In this document: in pieces, positions 40,747 through 49,913 of the stretch
How positions within the stretch are numbered: position 1 is the first letter of the stretch
How the letters are laid out: the number at the start of each line of letters is the position of its first letter
Assembly: GCF_001186155.3 (NCBI RefSeq)
Contig: NZ_CP016541.2
Coordinates: 6,676 to 70,675, forward strand
DNA: 64,000 nucleotides
From: Planococcus versutus
Lineage (GTDB): Bacteria; Bacillota; Bacilli; Bacillales_A; Planococcaceae
Direction: 5' to 3'
Program-made: the position numbers and the translations under genes
Notes under the pieces: model-generated
Seen by the model: only the letters and a program-made list of their open reading frames with translations
Told to the model about the DNA's origin: nothing
Database searches by the model: none

Positions 40747-41214
40747 TTACTCTTCATTTTCATTAAAGAAATCTGTCATGTATTCAAACTGCTTTTGCTG
40801 TCGATCAGTTAACTCATTTTTTGTATAATACTCAACAAGCTCTGAAATAATAGCATAGGTTTTATTTTCGTCCATGAACTTTCCAAGTACTCCAATTTGA
40901 ATGTGAAGATCTTGTGGAACTTTAATGGATTTTACGTTATTATTTTTTCCAACAATGGACTTTGTTTTACGGGGCTGTTTTGCTATTGTTTCGGGAACAG
41001 GGATCATCGACTTATTCTCAATTGACGGAGCCGATATAATGTTTTGTTTAGTGGTGGATTCTTTGTCCACCGGTTTGGTTGGAGTTGATGGTGTATTATT
41101 GAATTTAAAATCGTTTTGGCTATTTATTACTACTGGTTTTGGTCTTTCAAGCGTATTGGCTCTTGTCTTTTTCTTAATTAAAGGACCTTTCTTTGAGATT
41201 TCAGACATCGACAT
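40747..41214 (-). CDS. ParB-like partition partner
   Basis: A 155-residue protein whose first 90 residues are basic and disordered and whose last 60 (VKSIKVPQDLHIQIGVLGKFMDENKTYAIISELVEYY) form a ribbon-helix-helix-like DNA-binding unit. Its start overlaps the end of parA by 14 bases and GAGGAGG precedes it. Small RHH partners of ParA bind repeats near the operon, here most probably the GTAGAAATATCTAC motifs. The assignment rests on position and fold pattern. Confidence 0.7.
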   Translation of the reverse strand: MSMSEISKKGPLIKKKTRANTLERPKPVVINSQNDFKFNNTPSTPTKPVDKESTTKQNIISAPSIENKSMIPVPETIAKQPRKTKSIVGKNNNVKSIKVPQDLHIQIGVLGKFMDENKTYAIISELVEYYTKNELTDRQQKQFEYMTDFFNENEE

Positions 41215-42009
41215 TTTCCTCCTCTAACCTTTCGAGTTTTTCCTCTATTTCATCGACGACATCTAAAAAGGTTTGATGTGCTTTTCTGTCATGGTGATCT
41301 TCATTTTTAATTCCGGTCATATCCCAAGCTTTTAAACGTTCTAAGTGTTTAATAACATTCTTAAAAACATTGTCTTCACCAAAAAGTTCAGTTGCCCGTT
41401 CAACAGTACTTATGTCAACACGTCCCCCAGCTCGCAAAAGAACTGGCAATACTCCTAGAACCTGAATATCGGCTTCGTATTCATCTGCCATAAACTGCAA
41501 ATAGGATACATAGGTTTCTGCACCTTCCAATGATAGCTCTTGGGCTTGCAATATTATAAGAACATAATCAGAAGCCATCATAGCATTGTCTGAATAGTCA
41601 CTGATTGTTGGTGGCACATCAATAAAAATATAGTCGTAGTTTGCTTTTAGAGGCTCTAAAAGCGTTTTCAATAAAGTGATTTGTTCTAAATCATTCTGAT
41701 AGTTTTGGTATAGAAACTTTGAAAAGTTTTTAAATGATACGGCTGCGGGAATCAAATCAAGATTTTCAGAAACATTCACAACAACATCTTGGAGATTTTT
41801 GTTCTTAAAACCATCGAAAATGGTTTGACCAATCTCTTCAATTCCTGCTGAACGAGCAATCAAAGTGCTGGCATTCCCTTGTGGATCCATATCGACGAGA
41901 AGAACCTTCTTTTTATGTATAGTTGCGTATTCCCAACTTACCATGACCGAGACCTTGGTTTTACCCACTCCCCTTTAAAATTTCCAACAACGATTGTTTT
42001 AGCTGTCAT
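41201..42009 (-). pseudogene. parA: ParA partition ATPase, frameshifted at the P-loop
   Basis: ATG 42009 follows AGGAGGAATAATA and reads MTAKTIVVGNFKG. The frame then breaks at a G4 run (41973-41970). One more G would give NFKGGVGKTKVSVMV, the deviant Walker A of ParA. The rest is complete: VLLVDMDPQGNAST, YIFIDVPPTISD and a C-terminal domain, 255 residues from GTG 41968. ParA moves plasmid copies apart with its DNA-bound partner. The break would remove the ATP site if real. A homopolymer sequencing error is at least as likely, since a plasmid needs this gene. Confidence 0.8.
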
Positions 42010-42839
42010 TATTATTCCTCCTAGATTTTTTATTACTACAAACTTCTACCTAGCAAACTTCTACTTCTGTATAGTTCTGATAATAACACAAGTAGAAGTT
42101 TGTGAGAATTAAAAATGAAATGTAATATAAATGTAATATTTAGGGGTTGTTCCCTACACAGGTAGAAAAGTGGAAATATCTACCTCTGCGAGAATGAGAT
42201 TCATTATAACAAAAGTGGAAAAGTAGAAATATCTACCTCTGCGAAAATGGAATTTGTTCTAACGCAAGTAGAAAAGTAGAAATATCTACCTCTGCAAGAA
42301 TAGAGTTCGTTCTAACGCAAGTAGAAAAGTAGAAATATCTACCTCCGCGAGAATAAGATTCATTATAACAAAAGTAGATATTTCTACTTTTGTTATAATC
42401 TTTTAAAAAAATAATCTGTTTTTAGACTGTTAAATGGATGTTTCAATCTATTTTTTTAAAAATTATTTTTAATTTATATATGCAGAGGTAGAAAAGTAGA
42501 AATATCTACCTGTGCGAGAATAAAATTCATTCTCACACGGGTAGAAAAGTAGAAATATCTACCTCTGCGAGAATAGAGTTCATTTTCACACAGGTAGAAA
42601 AGTAGAAATATCTACCTGCGCGAGAATAGGATTCACTCTCGCACAGGTAGAAAAGTAGAAATATCTACCTATGCGAGAATAGGGTTCATTCTCGCATAGG
42701 TAGAAAAGTAGAAATATCTACTTTTGTATGTACTCAAAACTTGATTTCAAGCTATTTACAGAGTAGGTTCCTTGCTTTAGTTTATGAACTATAGAGAAGT
42801 TTAGTAGAGTCGATATTGAATGGGGAAGGGGAATGCTTT
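42010..42839. repeat. 53-bp repeat array (centromere and/or replication iterons)
   Basis: GTAGAAATATCTAC (first copy GTGGAAAT...) starts at 42170, 42223, 42276 and 42329, then at 42496, 42549, 42602, 42655 and 42708. The period is exactly 53 bp within each block. An inverted copy is at 42374. Between motifs TGCGAGAAT and ATTCTCGCA form further inverted repeats. The array lies between parA and rep, so it may be the partition site, the origin, or both. Confidence 0.8.
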
Positions 42840-44351
42840 GTGGTAAAGATGAATAATATTTTCGATTTACTTCTGCATGAAGGAATTCATACATATAAGC
42901 AAAGGTATTCTTCCGCAACCCTTCCTCAAGTCATTAATGAGCACAAGAAAACGCAGAAACATAAAAAAGGTGCAATCTCTGTGACCCGATCTAAAGAAGA
43001 TCTATCGACACCAGGAGGTGTTAGAGGGTATGTGGTTACCTCGAAAGAGACTCTCTTGGAGGATTTTGTTGAACTTTCGCATTGGAATCCCAATGTACAC
43101 AACTACTTGGGGTACAGTGATGTTGAAAGACGGCACCTCAAGGGACACACAGAAAAGAACCTGCAGCAAATCAATACCTTCGTTGTTGACATCGATACGA
43201 AAAAACAACCGTATACGGAAATTCTAACCGCTGCGCTCGATCACAGCGTCGGAATCCCCACACTCATCCTGGAGACCCCAAAAGGCTTTCAGGTCTATTT
43301 TGTGCTGGAAACACCGCTATTCATCAGCAATCAGAACGACTACCGCGGACTGAAGGTAGCCAAACGAATTTCTGAGAATATCAGGCGCAGCTTGGCGAAG
43401 GTCCTACAGGGAGTCGATCTATCCTGCAATGACTTTGGCTTTTTCCGCATGCCCAATGAAGAAAACATCCGCTGGTTTTCCGCAGACATGGTCTTTTCCA
43501 TGCACAACCTGATTGGCTGGTCAAAACGACAGGACGATGACCAAAACCGCGGATTATTTGTCGTGGAATCAAAAGGGGAGGGGCTGGATCCGACACAGAC
43601 CGAATGGTTCCAGGAATTAGTGGCCACACGTCATGTAAAAGGAAGTCATGGGCAAATTGGGCGTGACAACCTGATGTATACGCTCGCTCTGGCTTGTTAC
43701 AGCGCAGGAAAAGGGATAGGGGAGACACTGGACCTGCTGGATGAATACAATTCATCCCTGGAAGTACCTGTACGCCACAGTGAGGTCCAAAAAATCGTGA
43801 AGAGTGCCTACAAGGGCCGCTTCAAAGGGGCAAGCCAAATCTATATTCAAGAACTGCTGGAAGCATGGCTTCCAGGAAAAGATGTGCCAGTCACGAATCA
43901 CCTGGGAGGCTGGTACAAATTCAAGAAGGAACGAAAGGATCGGGTCCGCAGCCACTACGCTGAGTGGGAAGATGATCTGCTGGCGTATATCCAGTCGGAA
44001 ACCAGTACGGTCCAGCCAATTGTATGGACTACACAGAAGGCATTGTGTGTAGCAATCGGAATGTCCCGCAGCACGTTCAACGAAGTTATCCGTAAATCCA
44101 AGAAACTTCTCATCAAACGAATCGGAAAAGGACGCAGTGCACAGACCGGATTGACCTCTGTCGACGTGCTTCTTCAGTGTGCGCTTGAATACAACCAGCA
44201 ACATCGTTCCCTGTATTATGAGGCCCTTACTTTACTAAATGGATCACGTGAGAATGCTAGTGCTTTATGGGAACTTGAAAATCAGTTGACGTTGCTGACG
44301 AAATTCCCTGAAAGTTCGTCTTTAATTGGGAAAAAATTCAATTCTTCGTAA
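42840..44351 (+). CDS. rep: Plasmid replication protein with primase-like core
   Basis: A protein of about 503 residues. Residues 95-230 include NTFVVDIDTK, which looks like the catalytic DxD of archaeo-eukaryotic-type primases, followed by GFQVYFVLETP and a PriCT-like helical segment near 270-330 (HGQIGRDNLMYTLALACYSAG). A winged-helix-like part (TTQKALCVAIGMSRSTFNEVI) near residue 405 may bind the origin. GTG 42840 lies 6 bases after GGGGA; ATG 42849 is an alternative. It follows the 53-bp repeat array directly, the expected place for its origin. Confidence 0.8.
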   Translation: MVKMNNIFDLLLHEGIHTYKQRYSSATLPQVINEHKKTQKHKKGAISVTRSKEDLSTPGGVRGYVVTSKETLLEDFVELSHWNPNVHNYLGYSDVERRHLKGHTEKNLQQINTFVVDIDTKKQPYTEILTAALDHSVGIPTLILETPKGFQVYFVLETPLFISNQNDYRGLKVAKRISENIRRSLAKVLQGVDLSCNDFGFFRMPNEENIRWFSADMVFSMHNLIGWSKRQDDDQNRGLFVVESKGEGLDPTQTEWFQELVATRHVKGSHGQIGRDNLMYTLALACYSAGKGIGETLDLLDEYNSSLEVPVRHSEVQKIVKSAYKGRFKGASQIYIQELLEAWLPGKDVPVTNHLGGWYKFKKERKDRVRSHYAEWEDDLLAYIQSETSTVQPIVWTTQKALCVAIGMSRSTFNEVIRKSKKLLIKRIGKGRSAQTGLTSVDVLLQCALEYNQQHRSLYYEALTLLNGSRENASALWELENQLTLLTKFPESSSLIGKKFNSS

Positions 44352-44497
44352 GTGTCCAGTCTGCCAATACATATCTGTATACGTGTTTAATTTTAGAGAT
44401 TGTTTTCCAGCTGTTATTTCTTTTGTTTGGAGGATTGATTTGGGGAATTTTCTTTTATCCTGTTAAACTAGATGAAAAGAAAGGCAGGGGGGATTGG

Positions 44498-45340
44498 ATG
44501 TTAGGTGGCTATGAAGCGTATCGATTAAAAGAAGGCATTTCTCCTGTAACATTGGTGACGGAACTGGAACTATTGAAGGCATTTGTTCGTTTTGTTAATC
44601 TTCGAAACAACAAGCAGCTGGAGCCGTATGAAATCAAACCGGCTGATGTTCGGGCATTTTTAGACCAGGAAAAGGACAAAGGGTTAAAGGCGAGTACAGT
44701 TAAGCGGAAAATGTACCATATTCGTCAGTACTTTCATTATCTTTGGAAAGTAGGGAAAGTACCGGTTGATTTTATGCCTAAATTTGAATATGAATTAGTG
44801 ATAGAGAAGCAACCGGCTACACTTTTATATGCAGATTTTGCGAAGGAGAAGAGAAAGGTGTTGCAGTACCCGACTTTGGCATTGAATGCCAAGCTTTATT
44901 TTTTGTTTGCGATGGCTGGATTTCGGATGAGGGAGATTGAACGGTTACAAAGCAAGCATTTTCGTGATTTAGGGGATCGAATAGAAATGAATTTTGTGAC
45001 ATCCCAAGATGTTTTTTGGCAGTTAATTTTCGAAGATTCTGCGGAAGTTGCTGTGATTGTACAGGCGATGGAGAGGGCTTTGTTTCGGGAACACGATTAT
45101 TTGGTTGCATCCGATAAAAAGTATGGACCAGATTATTTGCGGAACAATATGAAAGAGATTTATTTGGGCTTAACTAGTTTGCTGCCAAAGCGGTTTAAGA
45201 CTGAAGAGGTTCGGATGGCTTATATTTATGACTTGTATAAGGTCCAGGAGAAGTCTTTCGATGAAATGGTAGAATTATTGGGTGTTACCCCTATGTCGCT
45301 TACATCGGCTTTGAAGCTTGTTTTTGAAAGTTATAAGTAA
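44498..45340 (+). CDS. Tyrosine-recombinase-like protein lacking the HxLRH box
   Basis: A 280-residue protein. The N-terminal SAM-like core-binding domain is clear (VTLVTELELLKAFVRFV, STVKRKMYHIRQYFHYLW), and the first catalytic Arg region survives as AGFRMREIERLQ. The later part, KTEEVRMAYIYDLYKVQEKSFDEMVELLGVTP, keeps the overall shape but lacks HxLRH and an obvious nucleophilic tyrosine. Either the enzyme is inactive and serves as a DNA-binding or replication helper, or its active site has diverged. ATG 44498 has AGGGGGGAT before it. It lies downstream of rep and is probably linked to plasmid maintenance. Confidence 0.7.
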   Translation: MLGGYEAYRLKEGISPVTLVTELELLKAFVRFVNLRNNKQLEPYEIKPADVRAFLDQEKDKGLKASTVKRKMYHIRQYFHYLWKVGKVPVDFMPKFEYELVIEKQPATLLYADFAKEKRKVLQYPTLALNAKLYFLFAMAGFRMREIERLQSKHFRDLGDRIEMNFVTSQDVFWQLIFEDSAEVAVIVQAMERALFREHDYLVASDKKYGPDYLRNNMKEIYLGLTSLLPKRFKTEEVRMAYIYDLYKVQEKSFDEMVELLGVTPMSLTSALKLVFESYK

Positions 45341-45430
45341 CTTCAAGATGAATAAATAAAGTAGGTATAAGTGAATTATTTTTTGCTTTACTAAACAAGG
45401 TAAACTTAGTTTTTAAAAAAGGGGAAACGA

Positions 45431-45841
45431 ATGGGGGTTTTTATTTTGGAACATCAGATAATTAATGAAGGAAAATATATGATGGAAATATACCAAGGAA
45501 ATGCGCTCACTGAAATGGAGAAGAAGATTATTTTTATAGTAGCGAGTTTGGTAAATAAAACTGACCAAGAAGATCAAACCTATGAACTTCCTATCGATGA
45601 ATTGTATAGGTTTCTTGAGTTAGAAGGCTTAAACAGTCATTTACAGTTTAAAGAAATTATCGATGAACTCATGTCTAAAGTAGTAGAAATTCCTCGTGAA
45701 GATGGGGGATGGCTGATGACCCATTGGCTAGCAAGTGTTAAGTATATAAAAGACACCGAAGTAATTCAATTTACTTTTTCATCAAAGCTAATGCCCTATT
45801 TCTTACAGTTGAAAAGATATCTTTTCAACTGTAAGTCGTGA
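45431..45841 (+). pseudogene. Truncated Rep_3 initiator (first winged helix only)
   Basis: A 136-residue frame with the start of a RepB/Rep_3 family initiator: NALTEMEKKIIFIVASLV, YELPIDELYRFL and FTFSSKLMPYFLQLK, the first winged-helix domain. The second DNA-binding winged helix is missing; the frame ends FNCKS at the tail of the GNAT gene on the other strand. AAAGGGGAAACGA precedes the ATG. It is the relic of a second plasmid replicon and suggests that this plasmid arose by fusion. Confidence 0.75.
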
Positions 45842-46307
45842 TGATGTCACCTTTTAATCTAGAATATATATACAAATCATCGAATTTACCACAAGTAAAT
45901 TCATAATGCCTTAGTAATCCTTCCTGTTTAAATCCGTTTTTCTCTAACAATTTTGATGAAGCTGAATTAGCAGGCTCGACTAATGCTTCAATTCGTTCTA
46001 ATTGGAAGTGTTGAAACCCATAAAGAATGATAGCTTCCAATGCTTCACTGACAATGCCTTTACCCCAATACTCTTTACTTAATTCATAACCAATCTCAGT
46101 TCGGGAATGCTCGGGGTGCGTATAAAAAAAACCACAACTTCCAATAACTCTTCCATTTTCTTTGTGTGTTATTCCCCATCTAATTCCTGTGGACTCTTTG
46201 AATATTTTTTGGTACCAGCCAATTTCATCAAGTGTCTCTTTTTCTGTCTGAAAAGGTTCTAGCTCCATATGTTTCATTACCTCTTTATCCGATAAATAGA
46301 GGAACAT
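45825..46307 (-). CDS. GNAT N-acetyltransferase (RimJ/RimL type), N-terminus short
   Basis: A 160-residue acetyltransferase with the acetyl-CoA binding stretch YELSKEYWGKGIVSEAL near residue 78 and LLEKNGFKQEGLLRHY near residue 120. It should transfer an acetyl group to an amine on a protein or small molecule. Upstream in the same frame EVLKEDSADMF continues the family N-terminus, but there is no start codon before an in-frame stop, so the first 15 or so residues and the start may be lost. It ends inside the truncated Rep_3 gene. Confidence 0.75.
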   Translation of the reverse strand: MFLYLSDKEVMKHMELEPFQTEKETLDEIGWYQKIFKESTGIRWGITHKENGRVIGSCGFFYTHPEHSRTEIGYELSKEYWGKGIVSEALEAIILYGFQHFQLERIEALVEPANSASSKLLEKNGFKQEGLLRHYEFTCGKFDDLYIYSRLKGDIITTYS

Positions 46308-46562
46308 ATCAGCTGAATCTTCTTTTAGTACCTCAGTTTTAGAGCTATCTATCTTCTAAGAAATCCATAACATCAACAGCCACATTACAACTTCATCAAA
46401 TAGCGTCGTTTCATTTTAGTAGTCTTCTATATAATTCAGCGAATTCTTGTCATAAATATAACATTAGATTATAAAAATAGAGGAATGACTTAAAGAACAA
46501 AAGGAGATTTTCAAAAAAAGCCAAATCTTCCTCAAATAAGGGGAATTCAGCTTTCATTATTT
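46308..46562. other. Intergenic stretch sharing motifs with other Region 4 spacers
   Basis: No gene. It holds TCATAAATATA and AATAGAGGAAT, motifs also seen near 57155-57180, and a TCTTCTAAGAAATCC stretch. It belongs to the loosely repeated spacers between cargo genes. Confidence 0.35.
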
Positions 46563-47401
46563 TTATTGAATGCTCATTTTCCACAACCGTAATACGGCGT
46601 TTTCGATGGCTTTCCAATTAATATCGGTAGCATACGGATACTGTTGCTGATACCGAGTCCACAGTTTTTCCATATAATCGCTCTGAAAGACTTCGTTTAG
46701 AATAGCTTCTCCATCTTTTAGCAATCCTTCAGATCCGCGGTGGTTGGCAGTAGAGAGGAATGCTTTTTGCAGCAGGTCATTATTGAAGCCGGCTTTTTTG
46801 GTTTCGAGTAGCGCATAAATATCATAAAAATCCCGAAGTCGGGTATTAGTTGTTCCTCTTGTAATCATCGTCTCGAGCTTTTCAGCGAGGACTGTTTCAA
46901 TTGGATAGGCGAGTACCTCGATTTTCCGATTTTCCAACAAAAGCTGATACTGGTATTCTATTTCCTTCGGTGTGATTTTGTCTCCAGTTGTCAAATCAAC
47001 CTTTAAGGGAAGCCGAACTTGATCGAGCTGCGCCAATATAGACAAACGGAAGCCGTTGTAATCTGCTTCGTCACGAATCGGTTCCACCTTTTCTAAACTC
47101 AGGATGACGCCATCCTCGAGGGAAATGGACACGATATCCAAGAAGGCTTTCTCAATCGCATCCTGGTTCACGGGATACCCTTGGATTGTTGCATCCATAT
47201 CCATAGTGGAACGCAAATCAACACCAATAATAGAAGCTACCAAGACGCCGCCTTTTAGTACAAAATGTTGATTGAAATCCGAATGACGATACGCTCCAGT
47301 AAGCGTTCGAACATGTAATTCCGCAAAAGAAGCTGCGCGTGAATTCCACGTTGTTTGGACATATTTTTAATGAGGTCTTTCACTTGTCTAGAACTTTTCA
47401 T
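46563..47401 (-). pseudogene. abiEii: AbiEii-type nucleotidyltransferase toxin, frameshifted
   Basis: ATG 47401 overlaps the stop of the antitoxin gene and reads MKSSRQVKDLIKNMSKQRG...YMFERLLER. A one-base shift near 47284-47296 then breaks the frame. The other frame continues HSDFNQHFVLKGGVLVASIIG and DLRSTMDMDAT, the nucleotidyltransferase site of AbiEii, down to 46563. AbiEii toxins of type IV toxin-antitoxin and phage-abortion systems add nucleotides to tRNA. As sequenced, only a 226-residue part from TTG 47243 is open, so the toxin is probably inactive unless the shift is a sequence error. Confidence 0.75.
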
Positions 47402-47991
47402 AAGAGAATCTCCACATACTTTCGAATCGGGGAAGAAACCCGGAATAGGTCAGCATAGCGTAGCAGCTGCGGAATATTTTTTTCTTTCCGCGTTAAGTAA
47501 CGCTTCATGCTGTCGTTCAATAGGTCAGCATCTACTTTGTTCCGTTGCCTGAACAGGTCACATAAGGTACGTTCGGCATTGTATAGACGAATCTGCCGGC
47601 CATAAACTGTAGAAGATTCTGTTACCCCAAGCTCATGCCATTCTTTTTTTACCGTATAAACTTGTAAGCCATTATTCATAAGGAGCTGGTTATGGTAGCC
47701 TGTTGGCACAGTAACGGAATACGAGATAGGGTCCCGATCCGTCAAATCGTGCAAATACAGAGCCGTTTCGTGAGAAAAAATGAGTTGTGGACTTCGTGCC
47801 TGTAGCATATAGAGGTCATCTTCGAATGTGTCAGGGGTCAAGTAGACCCCATGACCCACGCGCTCAATGATCCCTTCACGGGCCAATAACGTTAAATAAT
47901 ACCTCGGAATTCCTGCTGTTTCAGCATCTCGTGTCAAGACGAGTCCATCTTGCCTATCAATCAATTCAAGGAGTTGTGTTGTGTAGGACAC
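47398..47991 (-). CDS. abiEi: AbiEi-type antitoxin
   Basis: A protein of about 197 residues with an N-terminal winged helix (LLELIDRQDGLVLTRDAETAGIPRYYLTLLAREGII) and the AbiEi C-terminal domain (SPQLIFSHETALYLHDLTDRDP). It represses its own operon and neutralises AbiEii. I favour GTG 47991, 7 bases after AAGGTG; the GTG at 48000 overlaps that signal. Its stop overlaps the abiEii start by 4 bases (ATGA), the usual coupling. Confidence 0.82.
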   Translation of the reverse strand: MSYTTQLLELIDRQDGLVLTRDAETAGIPRYYLTLLAREGIIERVGHGVYLTPDTFEDDLYMLQARSPQLIFSHETALYLHDLTDRDPISYSVTVPTGYHNQLLMNNGLQVYTVKKEWHELGVTESSTVYGRQIRLYNAERTLCDLFRQRNKVDADLLNDSMKRYLTRKEKNIPQLLRYADLFRVSSPIRKYVEILL

Positions 47992-48000
47992 TATGGTCAC

Positions 48001-48863
48001 CTTCTTTTGCGTTTATACTACGATTCTATACTAATAACGTGTAAATGCAAAAAAATAGAAACCAAGATCTAGAAATAAAACGACCCACCGTGGTCCACAT
48101 TGTGAAGAGGCGTGGTGGGTTCTGTAACTAGTCATATAAAATTAATCATTTAAGGCGGTTATTCTTTCGTTAGTTGTGTTAATAGAGGATTGTCGATATT
48201 AATGTATCAAGAGAAATTGCCAGCACTGAACGACTGTTTACGCATTTGTCGTTGCGAGTTGGGCATTCATCTCCCACTAACACAAGGATTCGGTAATCCG
48301 CCATCTGATAACCCCGCTTAACCTTATGATTAGCCACTAGTGACTTTCCATGAAAACATGGATAGGTGCAGTTGACCAATTTTTTAAATTTTCTAGCACA
48401 ACGTTTGAAAAATTAGCAGTATACGTGCCGTTTTACAAGCCCAATTCCTTTTTGACTTCGTCCAATGAATAAAGTGTTTCCGTTTAAAGTCATCTGATTC
48501 GCTTCTTTGGTTGCTTTTATTTCACCTATGTAGTCAATAAAAATTATTTTATCTACCATGCGTAATATTATCATCGAATATTTGTGTATTCCAATTCCCT
48601 GTAATTTATTGTTTCTAACAGTATATTATTTCGTATTGTGTATTTATCCAAAGTGTAAAGTGGAACAACTGGTTCTTGTGGTAATACACAGTTTGTTCTA
48701 TGAATTCACTTTTTTACTTTGGTAAATTTAAATGAAAAATTTTAAATTTTTGATAAAGGATAGCTATACAACGAACAAGAGGCTATACTTAAAAAAAGTT
48801 CCAATTGATAATGATTTTCATTATCAACGAGGTCTTAATAAAATAAGGAAGAAGTGAAGAGAT
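48001..48863. other. Long spacer with a terminator, a possible relic and a Fur box
   Basis: ACCCACC at 48083 pairs with GGTGGGT at 48113, a minus-strand terminator. A short minus-strand frame (48414-48560, MVDKIIFIDYIGEIKATKEAN) may be a decayed antitoxin-like piece; a second frame ends TLYSLDEVKKELGL. Near 48180 AGAGGATTGTC recurs in the spacer at 54808. The right end holds the iron-controlled promoter. Confidence 0.4.
48807..48825 (+). promoter_or_regulatory. Fur box
   Basis: GATAATGATTTTCATTATC, a near-perfect 19-bp Fur operator (7-1-7 half-sites), 38 bases before the substrate-binding protein gene. It predicts iron repression of the whole import operon. Confidence 0.88.
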
Positions 48864-49847
48864 TTGTATTCGAATCAGAGTAGAAAGAAAACAATGTTTT
48901 TAAGTATAGCGTTATTATCATTATTTTTAATGATCGCAGGGTGTAGCAACTCGGCATCATCTAATACAGAAGCAGGGTCGGCAAGTGATGTGGAGAGTCA
49001 AACAATCACACATGCGATGGGAACTACAGAAATTAAAGGAACACCACAGCGAGTTGTGACGCTATATCAAGGTGCAAACGATGCAGCCGTCGCCCTCGGC
49101 GTAACGCCCGTTGGCATTGTGGAATCATGGGATGAACAACCCGTTTACAATTATTTAAAAGAAGAGCTAGGTGAAGTTCCCATCGTCGGACAAGAAACAC
49201 AGCCAAACTTAGAAGAAATCGCCAAGTTAAAGCCGGATTTAATTATTGCGTCTAAAATTCGACACGAAGAAGTATATGAACAGTTGTCAGCCATTGCGCC
49301 AACGATTGCTCATGAAACCGTATTTGTTTTTAAAGAAACGGTCGACCTGATGGGGCAAGCCTTACATAAAGAAACTGAAGCTCAAGAAATCATCGAGGAT
49401 TGGGATAACCGAGTCATTGATTTTAAAGAAAAGTTAGAAGTGAAGATGGGTGATAAAGCTCCAGAGCATGTTGCGGTGTTGAATTTTAGAGCAGACCATT
49501 CACGTATTTACTACACTGGTTTTGCAGGGTCCATTTTAACAGAACTTGGATTTGAAGGACCTAAAAATATGCAAGATGACAGTCCAGATATCATCAAATT
49601 AACAGACAAAGAAAGCATTACAGAAATGAATGCGGATGCTTTTTATATTTTCATGGATAAAAACGATCCAGCGGTGGTTAAAACATACGAAGAGTGGACC
49701 AACCATCCGTTATGGGAAAATCTTGACGCTGTCAAATCAAATCAAGTTTATGGGGTAGACGAAATTGTTTGGAATCTTGGCGGCGGCATCATTTCAGCGA
49801 ATCTCATGTTGGATGATATGTACGATCGATTCGGATTAGAAAAATAA
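48864..49847 (+). CDS. Siderophore-binding lipoprotein of an ABC importer
   Basis: A 327-residue FecB/FepB-type binding protein. The signal peptide ends in the lipobox IAGC (residue 27). PQRVVTLYQGANDAAVALGV and KPDLIIASK mark the periplasmic-binding fold. I chose TTG 48864 because the basic residues SRKK belong to the signal peptide and GGAAGAAGTGAAGAG precedes it; ATG 48894 would lose them. It captures an iron-siderophore complex outside the cell and passes it to the two permeases encoded next. A Fur box lies upstream. Confidence 0.9.
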   Translation: MYSNQSRKKTMFLSIALLSLFLMIAGCSNSASSNTEAGSASDVESQTITHAMGTTEIKGTPQRVVTLYQGANDAAVALGVTPVGIVESWDEQPVYNYLKEELGEVPIVGQETQPNLEEIAKLKPDLIIASKIRHEEVYEQLSAIAPTIAHETVFVFKETVDLMGQALHKETEAQEIIEDWDNRVIDFKEKLEVKMGDKAPEHVAVLNFRADHSRIYYTGFAGSILTELGFEGPKNMQDDSPDIIKLTDKESITEMNADAFYIFMDKNDPAVVKTYEEWTNHPLWENLDAVKSNQVYGVDEIVWNLGGGIISANLMLDDMYDRFGLEK

Positions 49848-49913
49848 AACGGTAAGGGGTGGGGAAATCCCATCCCTTACTTTCTTTAATGGCTATGGAA
49901 AGCAGGGATAAAT

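Noticed and set aside
42170..42721. 53-bp periodic array as a CRISPR array
   Set aside because: The spacers are near-identical between repeats, no cas genes are present, and the array lies between parA and rep, which fits iterons or a centromere.
44498..45340. Calling the protein after rep an active Xer recombinase
   Set aside because: HxLRH and a convincing nucleophilic tyrosine are absent, so only the fold is claimed.
48179..48379. A 66-residue minus-strand frame
   Set aside because: No ribosome binding site, mixed composition, and its 3' part overlaps a motif shared by other spacers. I treat it as spacer sequence.
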